Source: Salmonella enterica subsp. enterica serovar Typhimurium str. LT2 (lineage in GTDB: Bacteria > Pseudomonadota > Gammaproteobacteria > Enterobacterales > Enterobacteriaceae). Taken from it: a DNA stretch of 64,000 nt. The notes under the pieces were generated by a model, which saw only the letters and a program-made list of their open reading frames with translations, did no database searches and was not told where the DNA came from. The stretch lies in contig NC_003197.2 in the NCBI RefSeq assembly GCF_000006945.2, positions 620,001-684,000 on the forward strand, read 5' to 3'. This document shows, piece after piece, positions 17,781 through 25,468 of this stretch. Made by a program: the position numbers and the translations under genes. Numbering within the stretch: position 1 is the first letter of the stretch; each line of letters opens with the position of its first letter.

Positions 17781-18149
17781 TCAGCGCGGCCGCAGGCGCA
17801 GTTGCTCTCTTTTAGGCAGCCCGTCTACGACCAGATTCCATGAGTCATTTATCAAATCGTTGAGTAGCGAGACGGTGATATCCTCGCCCGCATAGACTGA
17901 AATCCAGTGTTTCTTATTCATGTGATAGCCAGGCGCAATGCTGGGGTAAATTTGTTGATTTACCAGGGACTTTTGGGGATCCGACTTCAGGTTCACCACT
18001 GGGCGACAGTGATGTTCAGTGAACAGCATGAATATTTTGCCGCCGACTTTAAACACATCGTACTGTGGGCCGAAAGGCCAGCAGTGTTCGGTAAAAGGCA
18101 GTTCCAGCGCAAAGCGTTTTGCCCAGGCGTGCAGTGTTTGACCGTCCAT
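17781..18149 (-). CDS. ybdF: YbdF, MmcQ/YjbR-family protein
   Basis: A 122-residue small cytoplasmic protein of the MmcQ/YjbR (DUF419) family, which has a double-wing DNA-binding-like fold and no established function. Recognised by LPFTEHCWPFGPQYDVFKVGGKIFML, KSDPQKSL and PGYHMNKKHWISV. The start is ATG 18149, which shares a base with the ramR stop (TAATG), so the two genes are translationally coupled. An in-frame upstream start at 18179 adds ten residues absent from homologues. The coupling means that promoters of ramR also serve ybdF. Confidence 0.88.
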   Translation of the reverse strand: MDGQTLHAWAKRFALELPFTEHCWPFGPQYDVFKVGGKIFMLFTEHHCRPVVNLKSDPQKSLVNQQIYPSIAPGYHMNKKHWISVYAGEDITVSLLNDLINDSWNLVVDGLPKREQLRLRPR

Positions 18150-18730
18150 TATTGCTCCTCGCGAGTCAGCGCGCGCCACATGGCTTCGAATCCCAGCGCA
18201 ATATATTCGCCAGCGCGAGCGGGATCGCGCGCGGCGAAATCCATTGTTGTTTCAGCCAGCGCCAGAAAAAGGCCGTCGCCGAAGGCGCGGTATTCATCCG
18301 ACATAAACACCATCAAAACGGAACGATGACATAAATCGCGCAATTCGGGGAACATATCGTCGGCCCGTTGTTCCGTCTCTTTGGTGAGCTTTTCGCTGAC
18401 GGCCAGTTGACGGATCGCCCGATGGCGCGCGGGATGGTTCAGACCCCAACTGATGTAACTGTTCCAGATAAAACGAGTCATCATTTTGGCATCGGTAATG
18501 GATCGATCCAGCTCCATTATCATTGACTGGCAGAGATCCTGCTTTAAATGCAAATACAACGTGTTAATCAGCTCATCTTTGGTCGCGAAATAGCGAAACA
18601 ATGTTCCTTCTGCAACACCTGCGTTACGCGCAATCACCGCCGTTGAGGCGGCGATACCGGATTGCGCTATCGCCTGGGTTGCCGCTTCCAGTAATGCTTG
18701 TTTTTTGTCTTCACTCTTCGGACGAGCCAC
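18149..18730 (-). CDS. ramR: RamR, TetR-family repressor of ramA
   Basis: A 193-residue repressor that binds the ramA promoter and is released by bile salts and several drugs; loss of function gives multidrug resistance through RamA and AcrAB-TolC. The helix-turn-helix is at about residues 27-47 (ASTAVIARNAGVAEGTLFRYF). The ligand-pocket residues known for RamR are all present: Tyr59, Thr85, Trp89, Asp152 and Phe155. The frame is intact from a GTG start, so no resistance-type truncation is visible. It is divergent from ramA and overlaps ybdF. Confidence 0.97.
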   Translation of the reverse strand: MARPKSEDKKQALLEAATQAIAQSGIAASTAVIARNAGVAEGTLFRYFATKDELINTLYLHLKQDLCQSMIMELDRSITDAKMMTRFIWNSYISWGLNHPARHRAIRQLAVSEKLTKETEQRADDMFPELRDLCHRSVLMVFMSDEYRAFGDGLFLALAETTMDFAARDPARAGEYIALGFEAMWRALTREEQ

Positions 18731-18757
18731 TACACGTTACCCTTATGTCTGGAAAAA

Positions 18758-18772
18758 CATGATTGAATCATG
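18758..18772. repeat. perfect inverted repeat CATGATT-G-AATCATG
   Basis: A 15-bp perfect palindrome 28 bp upstream of the ramR start codon, distinct from the RamR box. It could be an operator for ramR or ybdF expression. No known binding protein is assigned. Confidence 0.5.
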
Positions 18773-18818
18773 CCCGTTGTCGCGTCGCAACGGTGAATGT
18801 CAACCTTTGAAAAGTACC

Positions 18819-18846
18819 TTGACGGCGTATCTTTGCTTTCTATAAT
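18819..18846 (+). promoter_or_regulatory. ramA promoter
   Basis: TTGACG (18819-18824), a 16-bp spacer and a perfect TATAAT (18841-18846) form a strong sigma-70 promoter. Transcription would start near 18853, giving a leader of about 165 nt before ramA. The -10 overlaps the RamR operator, which explains repression. Confidence 0.9.
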
Positions 18847-18864
18847 GAGTGCTTACTCACTCAT
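18845..18864. promoter_or_regulatory. RamR operator
   Basis: ATGAGTG-N6-CACTCAT, the perfect interrupted palindrome known as the RamR binding site. It covers the end of the ramA -10 and the start point. The box is intact, so the resistance-associated deletions within this site are absent. Confidence 0.95.
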
Positions 18865-19018
18865 AATCAAGGGCTGCCGCATGAAGTGGTAGAAAAGCAT
18901 ATTGCAGGCCATGCGATAAGCTGTCTCACAATTTGTGTGGTTATTACTATGCTTATTGCTGTTGCCGTAAATGTGCGGTGCGGGAGCCGCTGACGAGTTT
19001 GATAGAGGGGAGAGCACG

Positions 19019-19360
19019 ATGACCATTTCCGCTCAGGTTATCGACACGATTGTCGAGTGGATTGATGATAATTTGAATCAGCCGTTACGTATTGATGATA
19101 TTGCCCGTCATGCGGGGTATTCCAAGTGGCACCTGCAGCGCCTTTTTATGCAGTACAAAGGGGAGAGTCTGGGACGCTACGTGCGTGAACGGAAGCTAAA
19201 ACTGGCGGCGCGCGACCTGCTCGACACCGACCAGAAGGTGTATGATATTTGTCTCAAGTATGGTTTTGATTCGCAGCAAACCTTTACGCGCATTTTTACC
19301 CGCACGTTCAACCTGCCGCCAGGCGCTTATCGTAAAGAAAAGCATGGCCGTACGCATTGA
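19019..19360 (+). CDS. ramA: RamA, AraC/XylS-family multidrug resistance activator
   Basis: A 113-residue transcription activator, homologous to MarA and SoxS, that induces acrAB-tolC and other efflux and stress genes. It consists only of the DNA-binding domain with two helix-turn-helix motifs (RIDDIARHAGYSKWHLQRLF at about 24-43, and VYDICLKYGFDSQQTFTRIF at about 73-92). The start is ATG 19019 behind GAGGGGAG; an upstream in-frame start at 18971 is ignored. It is expressed from a strong promoter repressed by RamR. Absent from E. coli K-12, present in Salmonella, Klebsiella and Enterobacter. Confidence 0.97.
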   Translation: MTISAQVIDTIVEWIDDNLNQPLRIDDIARHAGYSKWHLQRLFMQYKGESLGRYVRERKLKLAARDLLDTDQKVYDICLKYGFDSQQTFTRIFTRTFNLPPGAYRKEKHGRTH

Positions 19361-19365
19361 AATGT

Positions 19366-19614
19366 TTAATCGGCCAGCGAAAACCAGCGCCGCCAGATAA
19401 AGCGAATGACATAATATTCCAGCGCGCCGAGCAACAGAAACCATAAACAAAACAACAAAGTATAAAGCTGGTTGAGATCCATAAGATGAAAGATCCCGAC
19501 CAGTTTTTGCGCCAGCGCAAGGCCGAGCGAAGGGGCGGGCAGCAGCAGGCTGGAGAGCAACGCCATCAGCAAAATACCGGCAGCGGTCATCAATGATTCA
19601 AGCGGGTGTTTCAT
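19366..19614 (-). CDS. ybdJ: YbdJ, small inner-membrane protein
   Basis: An 82-residue protein with two hydrophobic segments (about 8-33, MTAAGILLMALLSSLLL; and 50-70, LYTLLFCLWFLLLGALEYY). It matches E. coli YbdJ (DUF1158). No function is known. It lies just downstream of ybdK on the same strand, 67 bp from it, and may be cotranscribed. It is convergent with ramA, 5 bp apart at the stops. Confidence 0.85.
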   Translation of the reverse strand: MKHPLESLMTAAGILLMALLSSLLLPAPSLGLALAQKLVGIFHLMDLNQLYTLLFCLWFLLLGALEYYVIRFIWRRWFSLAD

Positions 19615-19680
19615 GGCTTTGTTAAACGTAAGTTAAAACGCCATTGTCCGGGATATCGCCTGGTAAGGCAAATATGCTGT

Positions 19681-20799
19681 CTATTGTCCCGCCCAGATTT
19701 CACAATGTTTTTGTACCAGACCTATCAGCGATCCGCCGTCGGCAATAAACTCCCGCATATATTGCGCTTCGTTACCGCCTTTTTTCACCTGCAGACGTAG
19801 CGCGTCAATGGCGCTGTCGGCGCCCAGCTTGCGCGCAGAGGGGGTAACGTTGTCCAGCAGACGCAGCGTATCATCTGCCAGGCGACGGCGGTCGCCGGTA
19901 TAGGCATCGGTTAGCACGCCCTCCAGACCATAGCGGCAAGCCTGAAAACGGTTGAATTTATATAACAGATAGTCTTGTTCCTGCGGTTTAAAGGGACGCT
20001 CGGTCAGCAGCCAGTGCGCGGTCGCCTGAATCAACCCTGCCATATTGATGGCATGATCAAGAGTGAGCGGCGTATCCATCACCCGAACTTCTACCGTGCC
20101 AAAGGCCGGGCTGGGGCGGATATCCCAGTGCAAATCTTTGATGCTGTCGATCATCGTGGTGTAAGACAGACGACGAAATAGTCCGGCAAACTCTTGCCAG
20201 TTACTGACCCACGGCATGGGCCCGTTATCGGGAAAAGCGGAAAAAATATTCAGGCGCGCGCAGGCAAAACGGGTGTCAGCTCCTTGCATATAGGGGGACG
20301 CGGCGGAGAGCGCAATAAAGTGCGGCACAAAATGCGACAGCCCGTGTAAAAGATAAATCGCATCGTCGCCGTTCGCGCAGCCGACGTGGACATGCTGGCC
20401 GAAAACCGTCGCCTGTTGAATTAAGTAGCCGAAATTTTCCAGCGTGCGTTGATAGCGCTCATTATCACAGACCTCCTGACGCTGCCATTTTTGAAAAGGG
20501 TGCGTACCGCCGCCGCAAATGCCGAGATGGTGTTCCGACGCCGCCTGTAAAATAACGTGCTGCATAGCAGAAAGTTGGGCCGCCGCCTGGTCAATATCGC
20601 GGCAGACGCCCGTGGCCATCTCCAGCATACTTTCGGTGATATCGTGCTTAATTTCTCCCGCAGTAAGTTGGGGCTTAACGGCGTCGATCAGCGTAGAAGA
20701 GTCCTGACTTAAATCGTAGCCAGGTGGATTGATCACCTGCATCTCCAGCTCAATACCAAGCGTATAAGGTTCAGAAACGTGAAAATCATTCAGCGCCAT
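19681..20799 (-). CDS. ybdK: YbdK, carboxylate-amine ligase of the GCS2 family
   Basis: A 372-residue cytoplasmic enzyme of the glutamate-cysteine ligase 2 superfamily with weak gamma-glutamylcysteine synthetase activity reported in E. coli. Visible motifs are the metal-binding GIELEMQV near the N-terminus, CGGGTHPFQKW, and HVHVGCANGDDAI. Its physiological substrate is unknown. It precedes ybdJ on the same strand and follows entD by 11 bp, so it may be read from the fepA-entD message. Confidence 0.92.
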   Translation of the reverse strand: MALNDFHVSEPYTLGIELEMQVINPPGYDLSQDSSTLIDAVKPQLTAGEIKHDITESMLEMATGVCRDIDQAAAQLSAMQHVILQAASEHHLGICGGGTHPFQKWQRQEVCDNERYQRTLENFGYLIQQATVFGQHVHVGCANGDDAIYLLHGLSHFVPHFIALSAASPYMQGADTRFACARLNIFSAFPDNGPMPWVSNWQEFAGLFRRLSYTTMIDSIKDLHWDIRPSPAFGTVEVRVMDTPLTLDHAINMAGLIQATAHWLLTERPFKPQEQDYLLYKFNRFQACRYGLEGVLTDAYTGDRRRLADDTLRLLDNVTPSARKLGADSAIDALRLQVKKGGNEAQYMREFIADGGSLIGLVQKHCEIWAGQ

Positions 20800-20810
20800 A
20801 GGGATCTCAT

Positions 20811-21515
20811 TTATCGGGGTATTGCGCTAAGTATAGAAGCGGGAGCGCTCCTGTCGTGGGGAACGCGCGTTATTGCAGAAACAAGAGTAATAACGCTATT
20901 GTCACGTTGAAACCATTCTGTACGGACGGTACGTTCAGCCATCGTGGCGGCAAAGGCTGGCAGCAGATGTAACGAGATGTGCGTGGCGGTAAGCGAGGTA
21001 ACTTTTGCGCTATTGAATCCCGGGAGCGTGACGCGGTCTGAAAAGGCTTTATAAACGCTCTCTTTGGCGGAGAAAGCCAGCGTCAGGGCAAGCGGAAAAG
21101 GGAGCAAGCTCGCCTGGAGAATTTGGCGCTCATCGCTATCAATAATGGACGGCGCCAGCTCTGTCGCCGTGTGCTGACTCATGATTTTTTCTATATCAAT
21201 GCCGATACGCTGTCGGGATATGACGGCCAGCGCCGTTGTCGCACAGTGGCTGATGCTGCCAAATAGGCCGTCCGGCCATAGCGGCTGTCGCTTGTCGCCC
21301 ATACCGGGCACTGTCCTGACGCCCACCTCGCGTAGCGCATGAACGGCGGCAATGCGGCCTGCCAGATGTTCAGCTTTACGCTTGCGTCCGGCAGACCGGA
21401 GCCGATCGTGATGAGGTAGCCATAGCAGGTCGTGTTCGCGAAAGCTGCTCGCATCAAAGTCGACGATATGCAGCCTGTGTCCGGCAAAGGGAAGGGGAAA
21501 ATGAGATGTCAGCAT
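20811..21515 (-). CDS. entD: EntD, enterobactin phosphopantetheinyl transferase
   Basis: A 234-residue Sfp-type enzyme that attaches 4'-phosphopantetheine from CoA to the carrier domains of EntB and EntF. Mg/CoA motifs GIDIEKI (105-111) and FSAKESVYKAF (148-158) are intact. I use ATG 21515; an alternative TTG at 21527 adds MAKT and sits directly after a GGAGG element. Second gene of the fepA-entD operon, starting 45 bp after the fepA stop. A 9-bp hairpin covers the only strong ribosome-binding sequence, which suggests low or controlled translation. Confidence 0.93.
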   Translation of the reverse strand: MLTSHFPLPFAGHRLHIVDFDASSFREHDLLWLPHHDRLRSAGRKRKAEHLAGRIAAVHALREVGVRTVPGMGDKRQPLWPDGLFGSISHCATTALAVISRQRIGIDIEKIMSQHTATELAPSIIDSDERQILQASLLPFPLALTLAFSAKESVYKAFSDRVTLPGFNSAKVTSLTATHISLHLLPAFAATMAERTVRTEWFQRDNSVITLVSAITRVPHDRSAPASILSAIPR

Positions 21516-21527
21516 CGTTTTTGCCAA

Positions 21528-21552
21528 TTCCCTCCCCGAATGAGGGAGGGAA
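21528..21552 (-). promoter_or_regulatory. hairpin burying the entD ribosome-binding sequence
   Basis: On the minus strand TTCCCTCCC, a 7-nt loop (TCATTCG) and GGGAGGGAA form a perfect 9-bp stem. The 3' arm contains the GGAGG that serves entD. Pairing would hide it unless ribosomes translating the end of fepA or another factor open it. There is no T tract, so it is not an intrinsic terminator. Confidence 0.7.
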
Positions 21553-21560
21553 GGTTGCCA

Positions 21561-23816
21561 TCAGAAATGGGTATTAATGCTCATATACCACGTACGTCCT
21601 GGTTCGTTATAGGTGTACGCGCCAGCGCCCGCCATATAAGCGCCAGTTTGCGTATCCCTGACGGTTTGCGCGTTACCTTCACGCCACAGACGTTTGTCAA
21701 AGAGGTTATCCACGCCACCGGTCAGGCTGACATTTTTGGTCACGTCCCAGGTCGCGCTCAGGCCAACAATACTGTATGGGCTGACCGCTTGCTTATCTGT
21801 TCCGGTAACGGGGTTACCCTGATAATCATATTTCTTCGGCTCTTGTTTGCCGTACCAGGTGAAGGTCGATTGCAGAGAAACGTCCTGACGTACCTGCCAG
21901 CTCAGGGTTGAGTTAAGCGTGTACTGTGGAATAATCGACAGGCGTTCGCCGGTCTCTTTGTTTTTACTCTGCAGCATATACGTAACGTTATTCGTCCAGT
22001 TGACGGTGTCGCTAACCGGTACGTTTAACGTGCCTTCCAGACCTTCAACGACCGCTTTCGGCACGTTCTCCCACTGATAAACATCCGTTTTGCCGTTGTT
22101 GATACGCTGCAACGGCACTGTACCCGCTTCAATCTTATTGCGGTAATCATTGCGGAACCAGGTGACGCCGGCCAGCCAGCCATCGCGTTTAAATTCCAGA
22201 CCGATCTCTTTATTGATGCTAGTTTCGGCTTTCAGATCATCGTTACCCATCATATAGCAGCCGATGCCGGTACCCGCGCCAGTCGCGTAGCAACCCTGAC
22301 CTTTACTGTACAAAATATAGTTTGGGTTAGTCTGGTACAGACTCGGGGCTTTATAAGCGCGGGCGATTCCCATTTTCAGGGTAAAGTCATCCCCCAGACC
22401 TTGCGACAGGTTGAGGGACGGGCTCCAGTTATCCCCCACAATACTGTGATGATCGAAACGTAGCCCCGGCGTCAGCATGGTGCTGTCGGTCAGTTCCATG
22501 TTGTTTTCAGCAAACAGAGAGAAAATTTCCGCTTTTGAATAGGGGCTACGATTGGTACTGCTGTAACCCGGGATATTTCCCCCCATAAAGGTTTGCGAGT
22601 TGGAGAGCTGGTCTTTCATACGCTGTTGGGCCCATTCAGTACCCAGCGTCAGGTTTTGATTGACCAGCAGATCGAAAGGAAGGCTCACTTCGCTGTGTAG
22701 GGTGACGTCATTCAAATCGGCATCGGCATATTTTTGCGATGCTTTGGGATCGAAAATTCCTTCGGTGCCGCCTGCCAGGCCTTCCGGCATCCGGGAGTTA
22801 CGGGTATGTTCGTATTGCACCCAGTTACTGGTGGTTACGCCATTATTCCAGCCGCCGTTCCAGGTCAGAGAGTAGTTCTGCCGATAGAGGCGGTTCGTCT
22901 CTTTTCCGTAATTATCTTTCACCAGTTGGTTCGTATTGGTGTTCTGAGTATCGCCGGCATAGAGATTGCCCTGGCGACTGTATCCGGCCTCCAGCTCCAG
23001 AGACTGAAGCGGAGCAAAATCCCAACGAACCACGCCGTTGATATCTTTGTTAATGACCCCCTCGCGTCCTGCTGGTAGCGTGTCGGCGTAACTCCCGGTA
23101 CGTTCAGACTGATGCCCCTGGTTAATATTACGCGCATCCGCCTGCGTTTTGTCGAGGTTGCCATACAGGCGGAAGCTGAAATCCCCGCCCAGCGGGCCGT
23201 TCAGGCTAAAGTTAGTGCGTTTGGTCGCGCCTTCGTCTTTATGTTCCGGCGCGTTGAAATAGGTATTCCAGGAACCGTGCCACTCGCTACCGCCTTTTTT
23301 GGTAATGATATTGACTACGCCACCCGCCGCGCCGTTACCGTAGCGTGCGGCGGCAGGGCCACGCAGCACTTCAATGCGTTCGATCATCTCCGGCGGCACC
23401 CACGCGGTATCGCCGCGGGTATCGCGTTCGCCGCGCCAGCCCAGGCGCACCGAGTTACGGCTGGTGACGGGTTTACCGTCTATCAGGATGAGGGTGTTTT
23501 CCGGCCCCATGCCGCGAATATCGATTTGGCGGTTATTCCCGCGCTGACCGCTGGTGGAGTTGCCGGTCAGGTTTACGCCCGGCATGGTGCGGATGATTTC
23601 TGACACGTCGCGCGCGGGCGGATTTTTGCGGATCTCATCGGCGGTGATGGTGGATACGCCTGGCGCCTGTAGGTTTTGCTGGGCAGCGGTCACCACGATG
23701 GTGTCTTCATTGGTGAGCGCAGCGCTATCGGTTTTGTCTTCCGCCATCACGGGCAGAGTGGCCCCGTAAATCCCTAAATTGACCAGTAAGGTCAGGGAAT
23801 GAATCTTCTTGTTCAT
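21561..23816 (-). CDS. fepA: FepA, ferric enterobactin TonB-dependent receptor
   Basis: A 751-residue outer-membrane receptor. It has a signal peptide of about 24 residues (ending PVMA), a TonB box (EDTIVVTAA), a plug domain with RDVSEIIRTMPGVNLTGNSTSG and RGMGPENTLILIDGKPV, and a 22-strand barrel ending YMSINTHF. It imports Fe-enterobactin with TonB energy and also binds colicin B. It shares a divergent, Fur-controlled promoter region with fes and is followed by entD. Confidence 0.97.
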   Translation of the reverse strand: MNKKIHSLTLLVNLGIYGATLPVMAEDKTDSAALTNEDTIVVTAAQQNLQAPGVSTITADEIRKNPPARDVSEIIRTMPGVNLTGNSTSGQRGNNRQIDIRGMGPENTLILIDGKPVTSRNSVRLGWRGERDTRGDTAWVPPEMIERIEVLRGPAAARYGNGAAGGVVNIITKKGGSEWHGSWNTYFNAPEHKDEGATKRTNFSLNGPLGGDFSFRLYGNLDKTQADARNINQGHQSERTGSYADTLPAGREGVINKDINGVVRWDFAPLQSLELEAGYSRQGNLYAGDTQNTNTNQLVKDNYGKETNRLYRQNYSLTWNGGWNNGVTTSNWVQYEHTRNSRMPEGLAGGTEGIFDPKASQKYADADLNDVTLHSEVSLPFDLLVNQNLTLGTEWAQQRMKDQLSNSQTFMGGNIPGYSSTNRSPYSKAEIFSLFAENNMELTDSTMLTPGLRFDHHSIVGDNWSPSLNLSQGLGDDFTLKMGIARAYKAPSLYQTNPNYILYSKGQGCYATGAGTGIGCYMMGNDDLKAETSINKEIGLEFKRDGWLAGVTWFRNDYRNKIEAGTVPLQRINNGKTDVYQWENVPKAVVEGLEGTLNVPVSDTVNWTNNVTYMLQSKNKETGERLSIIPQYTLNSTLSWQVRQDVSLQSTFTWYGKQEPKKYDYQGNPVTGTDKQAVSPYSIVGLSATWDVTKNVSLTGGVDNLFDKRLWREGNAQTVRDTQTGAYMAGAGAYTYNEPGRTWYMSINTHF

Positions 23817-23920
23817 TGTATATCCTGCTTTTCTTTAGCCACATAAGCCAAAGCGCCCGTCAAAGGCATTGGCCGGGTGGTGAAATTGTGTTCGCGCGTC
23901 CCATAGCGCGACAATACGCT

Positions 23921-23959
23921 ATTGCAAATGCAAATAGTTATCAATAATATTATCAATAT
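23921..23959. promoter_or_regulatory. Fur-binding region, fepA/fes divergent promoters
   Basis: The AT-rich stretch GCAAATAGTTATCAATAATATTATCAATA (by position, 23927-23955) contains overlapping NAT(A/T)AT hexamers. Two 19-mers on the minus strand each match about 12 of 19 positions of the Fur consensus. It lies between the start codons of fepA and fes, where Fur represses both. Confidence 0.7.
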
Positions 23960-24004
23960 ATTTCACCTTTTATATACAAAATTCATAATAAACACAGGGT
24001 TATA

Positions 24005-25219
24005 ATGAAAGAGGCGCTGGCAACGGGAAGTGAGGCCTGGTGGAGGACGAAAACCGGGCCGGAATGGATACGGGAAAAAGACGGAAATTATCGGGTCACT
24101 TTTTGGTGGCGCGACCCGCAGGGAAACGAAACACACTCCCCGATACGGCGTGTCTGGGTCTACATCACTGGCGTAACCGATCATCATCAAAACGCGCAGC
24201 CTCAGACGATGGCGCGTATTGCCGGAACGGATGTCTGGCGCTGGAGCACGGCGCTTAGCGCTAACTGGCGCGGCAGCTACTGTTTTATTCCTACCGAGCG
24301 CGATGACGTTTTTGCCGCTTTTGCGCCGGGCGAAACGCCCGATCGGAACGTGCTGCGTGAAGGCTGGCGACAGCTATTACCGCAGGCGATTGCCGACCCG
24401 CTTAATTCGCAAAGCTGGCGGGGAGGACGTGGTCATGCGGTTTCAGCGCTGGAAATGCCGGATGCGCCCCTTCAGCCGGGATGGGATCGTCCTGAAACGC
24501 CGTACTCGCCGCCTTTGATGATGCAGTGGCATAGCGAACGTCTGGGTAACTCCCGCCGCGTATGGATATTGACGACCGGAGACGAGGCGCCGGAGGAAAG
24601 ACCGTTGGCTATTCTGCTGGACGGTCAATTCTGGGCGGAAAATATGCCCGTCTGGCCCGCGCTCGCCTCGCTGACTCATCAACGCCTGCTTCCCGGTGCC
24701 GTCTATCTGCTGATTGACGCGATTGATACTCAACACCGCAGCCAGGAGTTGCCCTGCAATGCCGACTTCTGGCTGGCGGTGCAGCAGGAACTGTTGCCGC
24801 AAGTCAGAGCCGTGACGCCTTTTAGCGATGATGCCGGACGAACGGTGGTCGCCGGACAGAGCTTTGGCGGCCTGTCGGCGCTGTATGCCGGCCTGAACTG
24901 GCCGACGCGTTTTGGCTGTGTACTGAGCCAGTCAGGATCGTTCTGGTGGCCCCATCGCATCACCCCGCCGGAGGGGGAAGTCATTACCCGGCTGAAAACC
25001 GGCGCATTATGCGCGCGCGGACTGCGTATCGTACTGGAAGCCGGCGTGCGTGAGCCGATCGTGTTTCAGGCGAATCAGGCGCTTTATGCCCAACTGAATA
25101 CTTCGCAGCAGTCCATTTTCTGGCGTCAGGTTGACGGCGGACACGATGCGCTTTGCTGGCGCGGCGGGCTAACGCAAGGGCTGATGCTGCTTTGGCAGCC
25201 GCTTATCGACACGCTTTAA
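24005..25219 (+). CDS. fes: Fes, enterobactin/ferric enterobactin esterase
   Basis: A 404-residue cytoplasmic serine hydrolase that cleaves the trilactone of imported ferric enterobactin so that iron can be reduced and used. An N-terminal enterobactin-esterase domain is followed by an alpha/beta hydrolase with the nucleophile in VAGQSFGGLSAL (Ser286) and the histidine in DGGHDALCW (His380). It starts at ATG 24005 behind AGGG. It heads the fes-ybdZ-entF operon and is Fur-regulated from the region shared with fepA. Confidence 0.96.
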   Translation: MKEALATGSEAWWRTKTGPEWIREKDGNYRVTFWWRDPQGNETHSPIRRVWVYITGVTDHHQNAQPQTMARIAGTDVWRWSTALSANWRGSYCFIPTERDDVFAAFAPGETPDRNVLREGWRQLLPQAIADPLNSQSWRGGRGHAVSALEMPDAPLQPGWDRPETPYSPPLMMQWHSERLGNSRRVWILTTGDEAPEERPLAILLDGQFWAENMPVWPALASLTHQRLLPGAVYLLIDAIDTQHRSQELPCNADFWLAVQQELLPQVRAVTPFSDDAGRTVVAGQSFGGLSALYAGLNWPTRFGCVLSQSGSFWWPHRITPPEGEVITRLKTGALCARGLRIVLEAGVREPIVFQANQALYAQLNTSQQSIFWRQVDGGHDALCWRGGLTQGLMLLWQPLIDTL

Positions 25220-25249
25220 CCGGGCACATGTCCATGACAGGAGTTGAGT

Positions 25250-25468
25250 ATGGAATTCAGTAATCCCTTCGATAATCCGCAGGGACAGTTTTACATCCTG
25301 CAAAATGCGCAGCGTCAATTCAGCCTTTGGCCAGCGGCATGTGCGCTTCCCGCAGGCTGGGACGTGGTATGCGAACCGCAATCGCAGGACGCGTGCCAGC
25401 AGTGGCTTAATACGCGCTGGACAACACTGAATCCGGCGCATTATGCCGATAAGCAGGAGGCGAAATGA
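25250..25468 (+). CDS. ybdZ: YbdZ, MbtH-like partner of EntF
   Basis: A 72-residue MbtH-family protein. It contains the conserved residues of this family: NPFDNPQGQFYILQN, SLWPAACALPAGW and the C-terminal CQQWLNTRWTTLNP. Such proteins bind NRPS adenylation domains and improve their activity; in E. coli YbdZ copurifies with EntF. It starts at ATG 25250 behind CAGGAG. Its stop overlaps the entF start (ATGA), a translational coupling suited to equal stoichiometry. Confidence 0.95.
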   Translation: MEFSNPFDNPQGQFYILQNAQRQFSLWPAACALPAGWDVVCEPQSQDACQQWLNTRWTTLNPAHYADKQEAK

